Positions 1 through 9,286 of a stretch of 64,000 bases of DNA are shown here, one piece after another. The stretch is from Paraburkholderia sp. UYCP14C. GTDB lineage: Bacteria > Pseudomonadota > Gammaproteobacteria > Burkholderiales > Burkholderiaceae. The notes beneath the pieces are model-generated. The model saw nothing but the letters and a program-made list of their open reading frames with translations. It was not told the DNA's origin and did not search any database. Made by a program: the position numbers and the translations under genes. Every line of letters begins with the position of its first letter. Within the stretch, counting starts at the first letter, position 1. The stretch is taken from positions 62,001-126,000 of the forward strand of contig NZ_SELS01000011.1 of the NCBI RefSeq assembly GCF_004197395.1, read 5' to 3'.

Positions 1-2337
1 GTACGATGCGGTGGGCGACGCCCGGCTTGCCAGACCATTCGCCGGCGAGATCACCGCGGCGGGAGCGGCGTCGAGCGGCGTGTGCAGCAACGGCGCCGGC
101 GCCGTCGCGTGCGTGCCCGGGTTCACCGCGTTGATCGCGGCGGCGCTCGTCACCGTGCTGTCTGCCGCCGCGCGCGCATCGAGCGGCAGCCACAGCGTAA
201 ACACACTGCCCTTGCCGACTTCGCTCGCGACCGTGATGCGCCCGCCCAGCAGCCGCGAGAGCTCGCGCGAAATCGACAGCCCAAGGCCGCTGCCGCCATA
301 TTGACGGCTCGTCGAGCCATCGGCCTGCTGGAACGCCTCGAAGATCAGGTCGAGCTTGTCGGCCGCAATGCCGATGCCCGAATCGCGCACGTCGAAGCGC
401 AGCAGGTTGTCCTCGACCCTGGCGACCTCGAGCGTGACCTCGCCGCGCTCGGTGAACTTCACCGCGTTCGACAGCAGGTTGCGCAGGATCTGCGTGAGCC
501 GCTGGCCATCGGTGACGAACGCATCGGGCGCGCCCGGCAGCTTGTCGAAGGCGAGACGCAATTGCCTGGTCGCCGCGATCGGCCGAAACATTTCTTCGAG
601 CGATTGCAGCGTCGCCTCGATCGACACCGTTTCGGGCTCGACCGTCAGTTGGCCCGCCTCGACCTTCGACAGGTCGAGAATGTCATTGATCAGCACCAGC
701 AGATCGCTGTTCGACGCGTGGATCGTCTCCGCGTAGCGCACCTGCTCGTCGGTCAGATTGCCGCTGCGATTCTGCTGCAGCAGCCTCGCGAGAATCAGCG
801 AGCTGTTCAGCGGCGTGCGCAATTCGTGCGACATGTTCGCGAGGAACTCGGACTTGTAGCGGCTCGACTGTTCGAGGCGTTCCGCGTTGGCCGCCAGGTC
901 GCTCTGCGCGCGCAGCAGCTCCGATTTCTGCCGCTCCAGCCGCTGCGCGTATTCCTCGAGCTGCACGTTGGTCTGTTCGAGCTCGGCCTGCTGCGCCTCG
1001 AGGCGCCGTTGCGATTCCATCAGCGCGCGGCCGCGTTCCTCGAGCCCTTCGTTGGAGACCCGCAGTTCCTCCTGCTGGACCTGCAACTCCTCGTTCAGCT
1101 GCTGCGTCTCGGCGAGCACATCCTGCAGGCGTTCGCGGTACAGCGCCGCTTCGAGAAAGTCGCCCATGCTGTGGCGGATCAGCTCCATGAACTCTTCGTC
1201 GCGCGGCGTCACCTCGCGCAGGAAGCCCATTTCGACGACGCCGTTGACCTGGCCGTCGTTGTCGATCGGCAGGATCAGCAGGTTGCGCGGTGCGCCGCTG
1301 CCCGTCGCCGACATGACCCGCACGTAATCGGCGGGCACGTCGCGCAGCACCAGCGTGCGGCGCGAGCGCGCCGCCTGACCGACCAGCGTTTCGCCCTCCT
1401 CGAAAGTCAGGCCGGCCGTCTGTTCGCTGTCGCGGCTATATCCGTACGCGGCGATGCGGCGCAGCGTGCCGCTCTGCCGGTCGCGCACATACAGCGCGGC
1501 GACGAGCGCATCGAGATATTGGGCGAGAAATTCGAGCATCGCGCGGCCGACGAGCGGCGCGTTCGTCTGGCCGACCACCTTGTCCGCGAGCAGCCTCTGA
1601 CCCGAGCGCAACCAGACCTGCTGCTCGAGCAGCGCGGTCTGTTCGGCCTGGCGGCGCAGCACGTCGTCATAGGTCGCGGACAGGTCCAGCAGTTCGCGAC
1701 GGCCCCGCCATGCAAGCAGGCCGCTGACGACGAGGCTGAACAGCAGGAACACGCCGACCAGTGTCGCCGTTACGTTGCGTGTCGCTTCGGCGCGCTGCTG
1801 GCGCAGGCGCAGCTCGACGTCGAGAAAATCGCCGAATTCGCGGCGGGTTTCGTCGAACTCGACCTTGCCGCGCCCCGCCGCGATCGCAGTCTCATAGTCC
1901 TGGTTGCGGCGGCGCGCGTCGATGATCTCTTCGGCGAAACGTCCCCAGCGCTGCTGCAGCGCTTCGATCTGCTTGAGCCGCTCGACCTGCGGCGGGTTGT
2001 CGGCGACCTGCTTCTCCAGGGTGTCGAGTTGTGCCTTGAATTTGGGGCCGCCGTTTTCGTACGGCGCGAGGAAACTCTCGTTACCGGTGATCAGGAAGCC
2101 GCGCATCGACGATTCGCGATCCACCGCGAGCCGCAGCATTTCGTTGGCGTCGCCGATCACGCGCTCGGAGTGCTCGACCCAGCTCATCGTCGACACGAGG
2201 TAAGCGATCAGCCCGACGAACAGCGCCATCGTGACCAGGCCGACGCCCAAAGGCAGCGCGATATTGCGGCGAAGAATGCGGCGGAAACGGAGTTGATCGA
2301 CGGCCTGCGATGCGGTCATTTTTTCTGTAGGTGGCAT
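1..2337 (-). CDS. CHASE3/GAF sensor histidine kinase, C-terminus beyond window
   Basis: Membrane-bound two-component sensor kinase; the 3' end lies outside the window, so a fused receiver domain cannot be judged. Read from the complement: membrane segment about 27-50, CHASE3-like sensor about 50-185 (with NEMLRLAVDRESSMRGFL), second membrane segment about 190-212, GAF domain about 255-400, a long Glu/Gln-rich coiled coil about 410-490, HisKA with phospho-acceptor His near 504 in FLANMSHELRTPLN, then HATPase with N, G1 (DSGIGI) and G2 (GGSGLGLSI) boxes. The start is uncertain: ATG at 2337 and ATG at 2319 are in frame and neither has a clear ribosome-binding site. The signal is unknown; CHASE3 is an extracytoplasmic sensor of unspecified ligands. 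No cognate regulator is visible here; it may lie to the left. Confidence 0.9.
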   Translation of the reverse strand, partial: MPPTEKMTASQAVDQLRFRRILRRNIALPLGVGLVTMALFVGLIAYLVSTMSWVEHSERVIGDANEMLRLAVDRESSMRGFLITGNESFLAPYENGGPKFKAQLDTLEKQVADNPPQVERLKQIEALQQRWGRFAEEIIDARRRNQDYETAIAAGRGKVEFDETRREFGDFLDVELRLRQQRAEATRNVTATLVGVFLLFSLVVSGLLAWRGRRELLDLSATYDDVLRRQAEQTALLEQQVWLRSGQRLLADKVVGQTNAPLVGRAMLEFLAQYLDALVAALYVRDRQSGTLRRIAAYGYSRDSEQTAGLTFEEGETLVGQAARSRRTLVLRDVPADYVRVMSATGSGAPRNLLILPIDNDGQVNGVVEMGFLREVTPRDEEFMELIRHSMGDFLEAALYRERLQDVLAETQQLNEELQVQQEELRVSNEGLEERGRALMESQRRLEAQQAELEQTNVQLEEYAQRLERQKSELLRAQSDLAANAERLEQSSRYKSEFLANMSHELRTPLNSSLILARLLQQNRSGNLTDEQVRYAETIHASNSDLLVLINDILDLSKVEAGQLTVEPETVSIEATLQSLEEMFRPIAATRQLRLAFDKLPGAPDAFVTDGQRLTQILRNLLSNAVKFTERGEVTLEVARVEDNLLRFDVRDSGIGIAADKLDLIFEAFQQADGSTSRQYGGSGLGLSISRELSRLLGGRITVASEVGKGSVFTLWLPLDARAAADSTVTSAAAINAVNPGTHATAPAPLLHTPLDAAPAAVISPANGLASRASPTASY

Positions 2338-2483
2338 GGCGAATCGGGTCGATGCGGAATATTTTTCGGGTCTGCGCGCGGTGTTGGTTGCCGCGACGCG
2401 ACCGCCGTCATCATACAAGGACGACACGCATCGTGTAACGGACAGTACGCTCGTCGAGCCTTGCTGGGCAGGGCGCGCAATGC

Positions 2484-2518
2484 AAAAAGAACCTGGCCGG
2501 TTCGCACCCGCCAGGCTC
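2484..2518 (-). terminator. Rho-independent terminator of katE
   Basis: An inverted repeat (GAGCCTGGC pairing with GCCAGGTTC, one G-U pair) is followed on the minus strand by five T residues, about 95 bp after the katE stop codon. Confidence 0.75.
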
Positions 2519-2612
2519 TCGCAGCGACGCGCATGGGAGCGCCGCGTTTCAGCTACGCTGCACCGATCAGCGGCTCACGCGGCAGCGCCTCGGTGCCACC
2601 GCGCCGGCCCGC

Positions 2613-4733
2613 TCAGGCCGGCACCGATTCCGCCTGCACCGCGCGCGACCATACGCGATGCTGCCCGGCGGCCTTGATGAATGCCTTCAACACGTCGGCG
2701 GACTGCGAGTCGTCTCCGGTCGCGATGCCGTCCGACTGCGCGGGCAACTGCGCGGCCGCGAGCAGGTCCCGCCCCGCGCCGAGTGCCGCGATCGCCTTCA
2801 GATGCTTGAACGCTTCGAGCACGAAGTGCCGCGCATCGCCCGATTGCGACAGCGCCTTCGCCCCCTTCTCCCCGCCGACCACGATCACCGCGTCGAACAT
2901 GATCGACGGCAATCCGGCGATCGTCGCGTCGGGCGCGAGTCCGTCGATCCCGGCGAGCGTCGGCGCGATCAGCATCGGCGTCGCGCCTTCACCCTCGAGC
3001 GCCTGCCGTAGCCGTTTGATCGCCGCGCCATCGGAGCCGGGCGCGGCGAGCAGCGCGATCTTGCGGGTCTTGATGCCGGGCTTCACGCGATTGAGCAGAC
3101 TCAGCGCCGCCGACGACTTCGGCCCGACGAGTTTTGCCGTGCCCTTCTTCGGCGCCGGCAAGCCGAGTCCTTCGGCCACCTTCGCGGCGAGGTCGGCGTC
3201 GAAGTTCGCGAGAATCTCGTTGACCTGGCGCGTGCGAATCTCGGGCTTCGTCACCTTGCCGAGCTCGAACTGATAGGCCGCCGCGATATGGTCCTTCTCC
3301 GGCTGCGACATGCTGTTGTAGAACAACGCGGCCTGCGAGAAATGATCGGCGAACGAATCGCTGCGCACGCGAATCTTGGTGCCCTCGACGCGCTCCTGAT
3401 AGCTGTCGAAGCCGCCATCTTCGGCCGCCGGATCGGTTTCCTTCGGCCAGCCTTCGTTCAGCGAGTTCGGCTCGTACGACGCCTGGCCGACGTGGATCGC
3501 CTGCCGATGCATCGCATCGCGCTGATTGTTGACGGCTGGACAGACCGGCCGGTTGATCGGAATCTCGTGAAAGTTCGGGCCGCCGAGGCGGCTGATCTGG
3601 GTGTCCGTGTACGAGAACAAACGCCCCTGCAGCAACGGATCGTTGGTGAAATCGATGCCCGGCACGATATGCCCCGGATGAAACGCGGCCTGTTCGGTCT
3701 CGGCGAAGAAGTTGTCCGGATTGCGATTGAGCGTCATCTTGCCGATGATTTTCACGGGCACGAGTTCTTCCGGAATGAGCTTGGTCGGATCGAGCAGATC
3801 GAAATCGAACTTGTGCTCGTCGGCTTCCTCGACGATCTGCACGCCCAGTTCGTACTCCGGATAATCGCCCCGCTCGATCGCATCCCATAGATCGCGCCGG
3901 TGAAAGTCCGGGTCTTTGCCCGCGAGCTTCTGCGCTTCATCCCATAGCAGCGAATACGAGCCGAGCACGGGACGCCAGTGGAACTTGATGAAACGCGCGC
4001 GGCCCTCCGCATTGACGAAGCGGAACGTATGGACGCCGAAGCCTTCCATCGTCCGCAAGCTGCGCGGAATCGCACGGTCCGACATCGTCCACAGCACCAT
4101 GTGGGCCGATTCGGGCACGAGCGACACGAAGTCCCAGAACGTGTCGTGCGCGGACCCGCCGGTCGGCATCTCGTTCGGCGCCTCCGGCTTCACCGCGTGC
4201 ACGAAGTCGGGAAACTTGATCGCATCCTGAATGAAGAACACCGGCATGTTGTTGCCGACCAGATCGAAATTGCCTTCCTGCGTGTAAAACTTCACCGCGA
4301 AGCCGCGCACGTCGCGCACGGTATCGGCCGAGCCGCGCGGACCTTGCACGGTCGAGAACCGCACATAGACCGGCGTTTCGGCGGCCGGGTCCTGCAAAAA
4401 CGCGGCCTTGGTGTACTCGTGCATCGATTCGTAGACCTGAAACACGCCATGCGCGGCCGAGCCGCGCGCATGCACGATGCGCTCGGGAATTCGCTCGTGA
4501 TCGAAATGCGTGATCTTTTCACGCATGATGAAATCTTCGAGCAGCGACGGACCGCGCGGTCCTGCACGCAACGTGTTCTGGTTGTCGGCTATCTTGACGC
4601 CCTGATTGGTTCTCAGGGCCTCGCCCTGCGGCTTCACGCGATTGCGTTCGAGATCGTTCGATTTTGCGTCGTTCGACGGCGCTGCCCCGTTTGCCCGGGC
4701 CGCGGGCTTCTGGGTATTCGCTTTACCTGCCAT
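2613..4733 (-). CDS. katE: large-subunit catalase (HPII/KatE type)
   Basis: Haem catalase that disproportionates hydrogen peroxide in the cytoplasm. At 706 residues it is the large-subunit clade, with a C-terminal flavodoxin/class I amidotransferase-like domain (about 555-700) after the catalase core. Catalytic His88 lies in [11 protein letters not shown], the distal Asn in LVGNN (161/162), and the proximal haem ligand Tyr375 in RLFSYTDTQ with Arg371. The Lys/Asn/Ala-rich N-terminal extension is typical of HPII. ATG at 4733 has an AAGGAG ribosome-binding site. A strong hairpin sits directly upstream of that site and a terminator follows the gene, so it is probably monocistronic. Confidence 0.97.
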   Translation of the reverse strand: MAGKANTQKPAARANGAAPSNDAKSNDLERNRVKPQGEALRTNQGVKIADNQNTLRAGPRGPSLLEDFIMREKITHFDHERIPERIVHARGSAAHGVFQVYESMHEYTKAAFLQDPAAETPVYVRFSTVQGPRGSADTVRDVRGFAVKFYTQEGNFDLVGNNMPVFFIQDAIKFPDFVHAVKPEAPNEMPTGGSAHDTFWDFVSLVPESAHMVLWTMSDRAIPRSLRTMEGFGVHTFRFVNAEGRARFIKFHWRPVLGSYSLLWDEAQKLAGKDPDFHRRDLWDAIERGDYPEYELGVQIVEEADEHKFDFDLLDPTKLIPEELVPVKIIGKMTLNRNPDNFFAETEQAAFHPGHIVPGIDFTNDPLLQGRLFSYTDTQISRLGGPNFHEIPINRPVCPAVNNQRDAMHRQAIHVGQASYEPNSLNEGWPKETDPAAEDGGFDSYQERVEGTKIRVRSDSFADHFSQAALFYNSMSQPEKDHIAAAYQFELGKVTKPEIRTRQVNEILANFDADLAAKVAEGLGLPAPKKGTAKLVGPKSSAALSLLNRVKPGIKTRKIALLAAPGSDGAAIKRLRQALEGEGATPMLIAPTLAGIDGLAPDATIAGLPSIMFDAVIVVGGEKGAKALSQSGDARHFVLEAFKHLKAIAALGAGRDLLAAAQLPAQSDGIATGDDSQSADVLKAFIKAAGQHRVWSRAVQAESVPA

Positions 4734-4742
4734 GGGGATCGA

Positions 4743-4798
4743 CTCCTTGTGTTCGCGCGCGCGGCGACGAAGGCGTCGTGGCGCGCGAACAGAGAGTC
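4743..4798 (-). promoter_or_regulatory. hairpin abutting the katE ribosome-binding site
   Basis: On the minus strand a 10-bp arm (GTTCGCGCGC and its complement, 4751-4790) with an inner CGTCG/CGACG stem forms a strong hairpin ending two bases before AAGGAG. A flanking gactc/gagtc pair could extend pairing over the ribosome-binding site itself. A role in translation or mRNA stability is inference. Confidence 0.45.
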
Positions 4799-5013
4799 AG
4801 CAAGGGCTATACCCGCGAGGTCGCGGCGTGGCGGCCGCTCTGTTTGCGACGCTGTCGACTACCGCCCATGCAAAAGCGCGTTACGGGATCGTCACCAACT
4901 CGCTTCCCGGAGGCGATTTGACATCGGACGATTGGGACGCGGCGTGGCAACCAGCCGGCCGAAAATGGCGTATGTGACAAAATGCCGGCTACCAATCGCG
5001 GAGAACAGTGCGG

Positions 5014-6426
5014 ATGAGCCGTGCACCAACAGAAATCGTTGCGCAAAGAAGCGCGGAAATCCCTCGGAAATATCGGCGTGAGCTTCTGAAGACCGTCGTC
5101 GCAGCCTCGCTCGTGACCGGGCTCGAAATGTTCGACTTCACCGTCTTCGGCTTTTTCGCGGCGGTGATCGGCGATCGGTTCTTCCCGGCCCACGATCCGA
5201 TGACTTCATTGCTGTATGCCGTCGGCACATTCGGCGTCGGCTTTTTCATGCGGCCTGTCGGCGCGATGATGATTGGCGCTTACGCCGACCGCGTGGGACG
5301 CCGTGCAGCGATGACGAGAACCAGCTGGATGATGGCTCTGGGGACCGCCACGCTCGTGCTGTGCCCGTCGTTTGCCAGCATCGGCGTGCTTGCGCCGCTC
5401 ATTGTGATCGCCGGTCGATCGTTGCAGGGCCTGGCCGTCGGCGGCGACATCGGAGTCGCCGCGGCCTTCATGCTGGAGGCCGGCCCCGTGTCACGCCGCG
5501 GCTCTCTGGTCAGCTGGCAGTTCGTCAGCCTGGGCGCAGCCGCGTTGCTGGGCGCAACCCTGGGCCTGCTGATCACCAGCACGATGTCGCCGGCTGACGT
5601 GGCTTCATGGGGCTGGCGAATCCCGTTCGTGATCGGTCTGCTGATCGCACCAGTCGGCCTCTACGTTCGCCGCCGGCTTCGCGATCGTCCGATCGCGAGC
5701 AGCGCCGCCAGACATGCCGCCACACCGCTCGCCGAACTGCGTCGCGAACATGGGACGACGATTCTGCTGGCGATGCTGATGATCATGGGGCAATCCATAC
5801 CGGTATACGCGATCGTCTACTTCATGCCGAGCTATGCGACTCGCGTGATGCACATGCCGGCCGTCATCGGCTTTCGTGCTTCCGCATTGTCCGCGCTGCT
5901 GCTCGTCGTCATTCCGCCGCTGGCCGGCCGTCTCCTCGACAGCATGCGTCGCCGCAAACCAATGGCCCTGCTGGCCTCCGGATGCACGGCGCTGCTGGTC
6001 TATCCGGTCTTTGTGGTGATTACCCGTGCGACCAGCGAGCTGCCGGTTCTGTGCGGCGTCGCGCTCATCAGCACGATGGTGGCGTTTAGCGCCTGCTCGA
6101 TCACCCTGCTCGTGCTCGAAGCCTTTCCTGCGCGGGTGCGCGGCAGCGGTATGGCGGTATCGCATGCGCTGCAGGTCGCGCTGTTCGGCGGTACGACTCA
6201 ATTCATCCTGACGGGCTTGATCAAATGGACCGGCGATCCGATGTCGGCAGCCTGGTATGTAGCGCCGGCGTGCGCGGTCAGCTTTTGTGCGGTGATGCTT
6301 TTCAAGGAAAGAGCTTCGACGCCTGAACCTTCCACGGCACGCATCGACGCATCGGGTGAACAATGCGCCGCTGGCAGCCCCTCCTCGTCGTCTCAACAAT
6401 TGAGATCGGTCAGAACCGGTAGTTGA
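5014..6426 (+). CDS. MFS transporter, metabolite:H+ symporter (MHS) type
   Basis: Twelve-helix major facilitator protein of 470 residues that probably imports a carboxylate or similar metabolite with protons. The first helix reads GLEMFDFTVFGFFAAVIGD, a pattern typical of the MHS group (KgtP, ShiA, citrate carriers), and the cytoplasmic loop has ADRVGRR (motif A). The substrate cannot be read from sequence. ATG at 5014 is preceded by GGAG 10 bases upstream; a GTG two codons earlier (5008) is also possible but sits too close to that site. It diverges from katE, and its last 17 bp overlap the end of the convergent MipA gene. Confidence 0.85.
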   Translation: MSRAPTEIVAQRSAEIPRKYRRELLKTVVAASLVTGLEMFDFTVFGFFAAVIGDRFFPAHDPMTSLLYAVGTFGVGFFMRPVGAMMIGAYADRVGRRAAMTRTSWMMALGTATLVLCPSFASIGVLAPLIVIAGRSLQGLAVGGDIGVAAAFMLEAGPVSRRGSLVSWQFVSLGAAALLGATLGLLITSTMSPADVASWGWRIPFVIGLLIAPVGLYVRRRLRDRPIASSAARHAATPLAELRREHGTTILLAMLMIMGQSIPVYAIVYFMPSYATRVMHMPAVIGFRASALSALLLVVIPPLAGRLLDSMRRRKPMALLASGCTALLVYPVFVVITRATSELPVLCGVALISTMVAFSACSITLLVLEAFPARVRGSGMAVSHALQVALFGGTTQFILTGLIKWTGDPMSAAWYVAPACAVSFCAVMLFKERASTPEPSTARIDASGEQCAAGSPSSSSQQLRSVRTGS

Positions 6427-7309
6427 TCGACACGTCGGCGACGCCGGTCGCGCGGCGGCGCGTGATCGGACTGTTGCCCGCGCTGCCGACGAGCTGCTCG
6501 AACGCGCCGTCGGCGGTCGCGAACCAGTGCCTGCTGAACAGCCAGATCGCGCTGACGCCGAAGCCCACCGACTTGAAGCCGGCGCTCGCGTGGTATTGCG
6601 GATACTGCGAGTGCGCAGCCTGCTCCTGATTGACGCCCCACCAGCTGTTCATGTAGTTGGAGTCCGCGATCGCGACGTTCGGACCCGCGAACCAGAAGAA
6701 CTGCTTCGTGCTGCCGGGCATCGGCATATAGGCGCCGAGATCGCCGATCCAGCCGTTCGATCCGCCGAAATAGCGGCGGATATCGGCGCGCAGCACGAGT
6801 GGAAAATCCTTCGACACGACGTACTCGCCCGAGAGCTTCACACCGAGCGCCGGATTGATGTTGCCGAGCCCGTTGAGTTCCTGCGGGTCGTCCTGCCCGC
6901 GTCGGCCGAGGTCGTAGACCGCGGCGAGACTCATGCGCCAGTTCTCGCCCTGCGCGAAATTCACGCCGAAGCCTTCGCCGCTCGACAGAAAGAACAGATC
7001 CTTGTAGCGCACGTCGATGCTCGGACCGGTCGCCAGGTGATAGCGGTCCGATCCCTCGAAGCGCGGCTGGAACGAGGTGGCCACACCGAGGCGCACTTGC
7101 CAGTCGGGAATGTTGGGCTGAAACATCTTCTGCAGCGGGATCCCTGCCGAGTATTGCCATTCGCCGAGTGGCGACGGCGTCTGCGCGAAGACGACGCGAG
7201 GCATGCAGGCCATCGCACCCAAGGTCGCGACGACGAGCGAACTCGCCGCGATGCCGGCTTGTTTATGGCGAGGCTCCGCGCCTCGCTTCTTTCTACGGCT
7301 GTTCAACAC
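6410..7309 (-). CDS. MipA/OmpV family outer-membrane protein
   Basis: Outer-membrane beta-barrel of the MipA/OmpV family, 299 residues. A basic N-terminus and hydrophobic stretch end at VVFAQ, a probable signal-peptidase site near residue 43. The mature part has alternating beta-strand patterns rich in aromatic residues and ends in VSINYRF, a C-terminal Phe expected for insertion by the BAM complex. Family members have been linked to peptidoglycan-synthesis scaffolding (E. coli MipA) or osmoregulated and antibiotic-responsive porin roles; which applies here is unknown. The 3' end overlaps the convergent MFS gene by 17 bp, so no terminator separates them. Confidence 0.88.
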   Translation of the reverse strand: MLNSRRKKRGAEPRHKQAGIAASSLVVATLGAMACMPRVVFAQTPSPLGEWQYSAGIPLQKMFQPNIPDWQVRLGVATSFQPRFEGSDRYHLATGPSIDVRYKDLFFLSSGEGFGVNFAQGENWRMSLAAVYDLGRRGQDDPQELNGLGNINPALGVKLSGEYVVSKDFPLVLRADIRRYFGGSNGWIGDLGAYMPMPGSTKQFFWFAGPNVAIADSNYMNSWWGVNQEQAAHSQYPQYHASAGFKSVGFGVSAIWLFSRHWFATADGAFEQLVGSAGNSPITRRRATGVADVSINYRF

Positions 7310-7674
7310 CGGAAGCCTCCGATCTCGCTCCTCGCGATGAGGTTAGGTTTTCGTCCGGGGTCCAGCGCGGACCCAAAAGCGCGGACGACCGCCGCACCGT
7401 TACTTACGGCGTGTAATTTTTCCAATCGACGACGCGGGCAACGCGATGCGCACGAAGCGCGGTGGGCCCGCATGACCCACGCAGTCGTGTGGCCGCTGCA
7501 CATCGTGCTTGCACGCCGCGGCGAGGCGGACGATGGACAACGGAACCTTGGTGCGCAAGGAACGCGCCACGTCCGTGGAAAATTGATGACGAGCGATGGA
7601 AGGCGTACTGCGAGGATGGGTCAGGCGCTGCGGCGGCGCCGCTGGCGCCGCCGTTCAGAGGAGTTTCAGAGGGG
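7310..7674. other. intergenic region between mipA-like gene and msrA
   Basis: No convincing gene. It holds the promoter side of the MipA-type gene at its left end and a GC hairpin next to the msrA stop at its right end. The middle has no repeat or motif I recognise. Confidence 0.6.
7631..7653 (-). terminator. GC hairpin after msrA
   Basis: Perfect 10-bp stem (CGGCGGCGCC and complement) with a 3-base loop, about 20 bp beyond the msrA stop. It has no T-run on the minus strand, so it is a weak or atypical terminator candidate. Confidence 0.4.
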
Positions 7675-8433
7675 TTATTGCCCTGCTTCGACGAGCACCG
7701 GCTTGTCGCGATACAGGTTGGGGAACAGGCGCTTCAGGTTGGCGATTTTCGGCATGTCGTTGAACACGATGTAGGCCGAATCGGGATGCAAGGTCAAATA
7801 ATTCTGGTGATACGACTCGGCCGGATAGAAGCCCTTGTACGGCTCCGTCTTCGTGACGATCGGCGCGGGAAACACGTGCGACTTGTCGAGTTGCGCAATA
7901 TAGTTTTGCGCGACGCGCCGCTGCGCGTCGTTCAGCGGAAAGATCGCTGAGCGGTATTGCGTGCCGCTGTCGGGACCCTGGCGATTCAGCTCGGTCGGGT
8001 CCTGAACCACCGAGAAATACACTTGCAGCAACTGACCGTAGGTGACCTTGCCCGGATCGAAGGTGACCTGCACCGATTCGGCGTGCCCGGTCTCGCCGCC
8101 GCTGACGGTCTCGTATTGCGCGGTGTCGCGTGAGCCGCCCGAGTAGCCCGACACCGCTCGCGTGACGCCGCGCACATGCTGGAACACGCCTTGGACGCCC
8201 CAGAAGCAGCCACCCGCGAGCACCGCGGTTTCCTCGTGCGCGGTACTGGCCGGAATCGTTTCGTCGAGCGCGGGCGGCGCGATCACGACCGCCTTCTCCG
8301 CCGCGAACGCGACGCGCTGCGCGAGCGGCAACGCGAGCACGGCCGCGCCGAGCAGCAACGACAGCGCGGCCGCGCGCGAGCGTCTGGAGGTGCCGCCGAA
8401 CGATGTAAGGAATTGCGGTCTGTTGCGAATCAT
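7675..8433 (-). CDS. msrA: peptide-methionine (S)-S-oxide reductase MsrA, exported
   Basis: Repairs methionine-S-sulfoxide in proteins. The MsrA signature GGCFWGVQGVF places the catalytic cysteine at 76, followed by GYSGG and the GHAESVQVTFDP segment. The N-terminus (residues 1-44) is a signal peptide with SRRSR before a hydrophobic stretch ending ALPLAQRVAFA, so the enzyme probably works in the periplasm; a Tat route is possible. Cys76 is the only cysteine in 252 residues, so no resolving Cys is present and reduction must use an external thiol. It lies between an outer-membrane protein gene and the ACC deaminase regulator, with no obvious operon partner. Confidence 0.95.
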   Translation of the reverse strand: MIRNRPQFLTSFGGTSRRSRAAALSLLLGAAVLALPLAQRVAFAAEKAVVIAPPALDETIPASTAHEETAVLAGGCFWGVQGVFQHVRGVTRAVSGYSGGSRDTAQYETVSGGETGHAESVQVTFDPGKVTYGQLLQVYFSVVQDPTELNRQGPDSGTQYRSAIFPLNDAQRRVAQNYIAQLDKSHVFPAPIVTKTEPYKGFYPAESYHQNYLTLHPDSAYIVFNDMPKIANLKRLFPNLYRDKPVLVEAGQ

Positions 8434-8604
8434 GATGGTTGCTCCGGAAAAGTGCCGACGCTCACCCGCCTTGGCACAGTGCCCCCAGGGCCGCGTGCGG
8501 GTGCGTCGATGCTTGGTCGCGCGGGCGCGGCATTTATGACAGCATGCGCGCTTTCGCCGCCGGCTGCGCGGTTGTGCGGTTCCGCGGTTGCGTTGCCGCG
8601 CGGC

Positions 8605-9147
8605 TCAGAGCGGAAATTTCGTGGTCGACAGGATTTCCTTCAGCACCATGAACGAGCGGATCTGCCGCACGCCCGGCAGATACAGCAACTGCTCGGCGTG
8701 CAGACGATTGAAGCTGTCGCTGTCGCGCGTGCGGATCACCATGAAATAGTCGAACTCGCCGGTCACCACGTGGCACTCCATGCAACCGGCCACTTTCTGC
8801 GCGGCCTTTTCGAACTCGGCGAACGACTCGGGCGTCGAGCGATCGAGCACCACGCCGATGATCACGAGCATGCCCGCGCCGGCCGCCTTCGGGTCGAGCA
8901 GCGCGACCACGCCGCGAATCAGCCCCGCTTCCTTCAGCCGTTCGACGCGCCGCAGACACGCGGGCGCGCTCAGTTTCACTTTCGCGGCGAGCGCCACGTT
9001 CGAAATCGACGCGTCGGTCTGCAGTTGCCGCAGGATCGCCCGGTCGATGCGGTCCAGCGCGTGGTGGTGGGGATCGGCTGGCGACGTGGAGTGAGCGGAG
9101 CTTCGATCGGAACGTTTCGCTCCGGTACGAACTTTTGTTGCGTTCAT
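8605..9147 (-). CDS. acdR: Lrp/AsnC family regulator, probable AcdR
   Basis: Feast/famine-type DNA-binding regulator of 180 residues. A 30-residue Ser/His-rich leader precedes the winged helix (LDRIDRAILRQLQTDASISN...LSAPACLRRVERLKEAG) and a RAM effector domain (about 90-170). It diverges from acdS with a 139-bp shared upstream region, the arrangement of the AcdR-acdS pair known in ACC-deaminase proteobacteria, so it is inferred to control acdS in response to ACC and related amino acids. ATG at 9147 has no strong ribosome-binding site; an internal start would shorten only the disordered leader. Confidence 0.88.
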   Translation of the reverse strand: MNATKVRTGAKRSDRSSAHSTSPADPHHHALDRIDRAILRQLQTDASISNVALAAKVKLSAPACLRRVERLKEAGLIRGVVALLDPKAAGAGMLVIIGVVLDRSTPESFAEFEKAAQKVAGCMECHVVTGEFDYFMVIRTRDSDSFNRLHAEQLLYLPGVRQIRSFMVLKEILSTTKFPL

Positions 9148-9286
9148 CGTTGCAGATGCGAAGTTTTGTTAGGAACGAGAGGTTCTTCAATTTCTAAAAA
9201 TACGTCTGCGCGATTTTTTTCGCAAGCTCATTTCTGGCAGTTTTTTCTACCATGAACTCACGGAAATCACTCACCACGGAGCCGCG
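9148..9286. promoter_or_regulatory. acdR-acdS divergent promoter region
   Basis: Shared 139-bp region, clearly more AT-rich than its surroundings, with several T-tracts (for example gatttttttcgc and cagttttttctac). These fit the loose AT-rich pattern of Lrp boxes, but I cannot assign exact sites. Confidence 0.5.

Noticed and set aside
82-3273. Very long plus-strand open frame of about 1063 codons
   Set aside because: It is antisense to the sensor kinase and katE, with Arg/Ala/Gln-rich composition caused by high GC; the minus-strand proteins have clear domains.
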